A stretch of DNA of 64,000 nt from JAJFUB01 sp964622325. GTDB lineage: Bacteria; Armatimonadota; Zipacnadia; Zipacnadales; UBA11051. The stretch spans positions 1 to 64,000 of the forward strand of contig CAZUOJ010000004.1 of the NCBI GenBank assembly GCA_964622325.1, read 5' to 3'. This document shows, piece after piece, positions 62,399-64,000 of the stretch. A program made the position numbers and the translations under genes. The notes beneath the pieces are model-generated. The model had not been told where the DNA came from and searched no databases. It saw only the letters and a list, made by a program, of their open reading frames with translations. Position 1 is the stretch's first letter, and the number at the start of each line of letters is the position of its first letter.

Positions 62399-63733
62399 TT
62401 ACTTATTTGTCGCCGTCCAGGTGCCTGTCTTGCCGTAGGGCGGATTGCTTTCCGAAGTGCGCCAGGTGCCACTGGCGCCGCCGGCAGTCAAAGTGCCCCT
62501 GATAAACACCCACTCATTATCTCCAATTTCCACAACGGCCGCCAGCGTTCCATTGCCCGTCACGACACCCCGCAGCTCCACCGTGTTGTCGCCGGCAGCA
62601 ATTGTTCCATAGGCAATGCCATCCGTGCCAATGTTCACTGTGCCGTTGGCGAATTGGTTGCCATTCTGGTCGCGCACTCTGATTTCCATCTGGCGGGCAT
62701 AGCGCCAGTTGGCGCGCCAGCACTTGAAGGTGCCGCTGAGCTGCTCATAAGTGAAAGTTCCGCTGCCAGTATCATCTGTCTTCAGCCTGCCAGAGGCGCT
62801 GAAGTTGGGGCCGCTCAGCGTGAAATCGCCATCCGCTTCCACAACGCCAATTTTGTCGCCTGGATTTTGGGCTGGGCGGACGAGCCCTGGAGAAACCTGG
62901 TTCCCTTCGACATCCGCCACGACAATATCCCCATTCGCCAGGACTTCCACCGGCAATATTCCCAGAGGATCATTGTCGCCATCAAAGGGAATGAAAGCCC
63001 AAAATCCCTGTAAGGCGTTGGGGAGGGGCTGACTGGTGGAGCCCACGACCCAGGTGCCCTGCTGGCCATCTTTGGACCGCCAGGTGCCATTGCCACTTGT
63101 GCTCGTCAGCTGGCCCGTAAAAAATACCTGATCGTCAATCATTCCGGCAATCGTGCCGTTACCGGTGACGACTGCCCCCAATTCACCCGTACTGCCGTTC
63201 ACAACAACGGTTCCTGTTGCCAATCCCCCCGCCTGCACATTAATTGTCCCTGTGCCGATCTGCTCTCCCTGCTGATTGCGAATAATAATGTTGTATACTC
63301 GGCTTTGCCCATACGCCGCACGCCAGCACTGCACCGTCCCCTGGCCTTCCTCTGGCGAAGTCCAGGTTCCCGAACCCTGATCATTTGTGTTCAATTTGCC
63401 TGTAATCTGTACATTATCAAACTGGATTTCAAAATTGCCTTCGGCGTCCACACTGCCGATTTTCGTGCCCGGCTGTTGCTCCTGCGCCGTACGCATGATT
63501 CCCCGGGCGCTTTGATTTTCTAAATCAGGGAGCACAATATCTCCATTGTCTTTAACTTCCATTAATAATGCCCCGACAGGATTGCCATTCGCCGCAAAGC
63601 CGACCACCCCCCAATAGCCCTGCAGCGCCGCGGGAATCTCTTCTTCGCCTCCTCCCCCACCACCTCCGCCACAGCCCCCGGCCAGCCAGATGGCCAGTGC
63701 CAGGAATAACAGGCCTAAAATCTTTACGCGCAT
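62399..63733 (-). CDS. Putative lipoprotein made of two repeats of about 200 residues
   Basis: About 444 residues. A signal peptide ends LAGGC (Cys21), followed by a Gly/Glu-rich spacer. Two homologous halves follow: ALQGYWGVVGFAANGNPVGA..., closing GNGTWRSKDGQQGTW, and ALQGFWAFIPFDGDNDPLGI..., closing ASGTWRTSESNPPYGKTGTW. Each holds VQCWRAAYGQSR/FKCWRANWRYAR, TGNGTIAG/TGNGTLAA. They are beta-strand rich and Gly/Asn/Thr-rich, as surface proteins often are. Function unknown. Base use differs: GGT and ACC are common here but nearly absent elsewhere. Start at 63733 because AGAGG lies 7-8 bases upstream. Confidence 0.8.
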   Translation of the reverse strand: MRVKILGLLFLALAIWLAGGCGGGGGGGGEEEIPAALQGYWGVVGFAANGNPVGALLMEVKDNGDIVLPDLENQSARGIMRTAQEQQPGTKIGSVDAEGNFEIQFDNVQITGKLNTNDQGSGTWTSPEEGQGTVQCWRAAYGQSRVYNIIIRNQQGEQIGTGTINVQAGGLATGTVVVNGSTGELGAVVTGNGTIAGMIDDQVFFTGQLTSTSGNGTWRSKDGQQGTWVVGSTSQPLPNALQGFWAFIPFDGDNDPLGILPVEVLANGDIVVADVEGNQVSPGLVRPAQNPGDKIGVVEADGDFTLSGPNFSASGRLKTDDTGSGTFTYEQLSGTFKCWRANWRYARQMEIRVRDQNGNQFANGTVNIGTDGIAYGTIAAGDNTVELRGVVTGNGTLAAVVEIGDNEWVFIRGTLTAGGASGTWRTSESNPPYGKTGTWTATNK

Positions 63734-63884
63734 ACTCATCACCTCTTCAGAATGAAGCCAGCTACGCCGGCGTGGAGCCGCGAATAAAGAGGGCTTTACA
63801 GGTAATGGTAGTAGAATTATAGCACTCCCTTAACGGCAACGCAACTTCTTATAATCCAGCAATTATAGCAGGCGTTTGTGCAAC

Positions 63885-63991
63885 GGAAGCGAAAATCAGC
63901 GAGCTTTACGGGATTAGCCTCAAGCATATACAAATTTCTTCTGATATTGTGATTGGGCAGAGGAAGCCAAAATCAAGAGAGCTTTGCGGGA
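63885..63991. repeat. Pair of near-identical 29-30 base direct repeats
   Basis: 63885-63913 and 63962-63991 match in about 26 of 30 positions (GGAAGC, AAAATCA, GAGCTTT and CGGGA shared). They lie in the last 260 bases of the window, where I see no supportable gene; the flank runs off the right edge. Confidence 0.4.
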
Positions 63992-64000
63992 GCGAAGGAG

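Noticed and set aside
1..64000. CRISPR array, prophage or insertion sequence
   Set aside because: No regularly spaced repeats, integrase, transposase or phage structural genes could be recognised.

Overview
The window is about 64 kb of a diderm bacterial chromosome. Genes lie close together, often overlapping by 1-4 bases, and I estimate GC in the mid-50s. A complete set of lipid A assembly enzymes shows an LPS-type outer membrane. The prepilin with a FTLIELLVVIAIIAILAAILFPVFARAR-type start, the DUF6785-like membrane protein and the many very large secreted carbohydrate-active proteins resemble Armatimonadota and neighbouring groups (planctomycete or Sumerlaeota-like). That assignment is inference from gene style; the window has no rRNA marker. 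I see no IS elements, phage genes or CRISPR array.

Layout. 1-6.3 kb: an edge-truncated secreted protein, a half-size GspF protein, a membrane HEAT-repeat protein, an aldo/keto reductase, a PNPOx-fold protein and a polytopic DUF6785-like protein. 6.3-16.6 kb: a giant secreted toroid protein, divergent from a GH63-like gene (interrupted by an in-frame amber codon) and a 1.6k-residue PL26-like rhamnogalacturonan lyase. 16.6-26.1 kb: one minus-strand operon, fabZ-lpxA-lpxB-msbA-waaA-lpxK-lpxL, ending with a secreted GH26-like gene and preceded by a good sigma-70 promoter. 26.2-30.1 kb: tRNA-Ala(CGC), a DUF4091-type secreted glycosidase with an operator-like palindrome, and a zinc alcohol dehydrogenase. 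30.2-35.2 kb: two ECF sigma/anti-sigma modules around an SGNH hydrolase, one with an RseB-like lipoprotein. 35.3-42.1 kb: a frameshifted giant secreted protein, then an unknown three-module secreted protein and a zinc-ribbon miniprotein. 42.4-49.2 kb: URO-D-like enzyme, tRNA-Leu(CAG), NamZ-like muramidase, FAH-family enzyme, a secreted clan-A-like glycosidase and a DUF6599-like protein. 49.4-52.7 kb: a complete cobalamin riboswitch with terminator controlling btuF-btuD-btuC. 52.7-58.1 kb: DUF4177-like miniprotein, sugar isomerase-like TIM barrel, GAF-like/degenerate GGDEF protein, prepilin, small membrane protein and a membrane-anchored GH172-like enzyme. 58.2-64 kb: rhomboid protease, groES-groEL with a perfect CIRCE element, TRIC/UPF0126 channel, and a duplicated lipoprotein of unusual base composition.

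Taken together the window suggests a saprophyte that degrades plant or microbial polysaccharides with many large exported enzymes scattered as single genes rather than in a SusCD-type locus. It imports vitamin B12 under riboswitch control and senses its envelope with ECF systems. Two large enzyme genes are broken (amber at 11235-11237; one extra base near 37577-37579). Both need a read-level check before being called pseudogenes.
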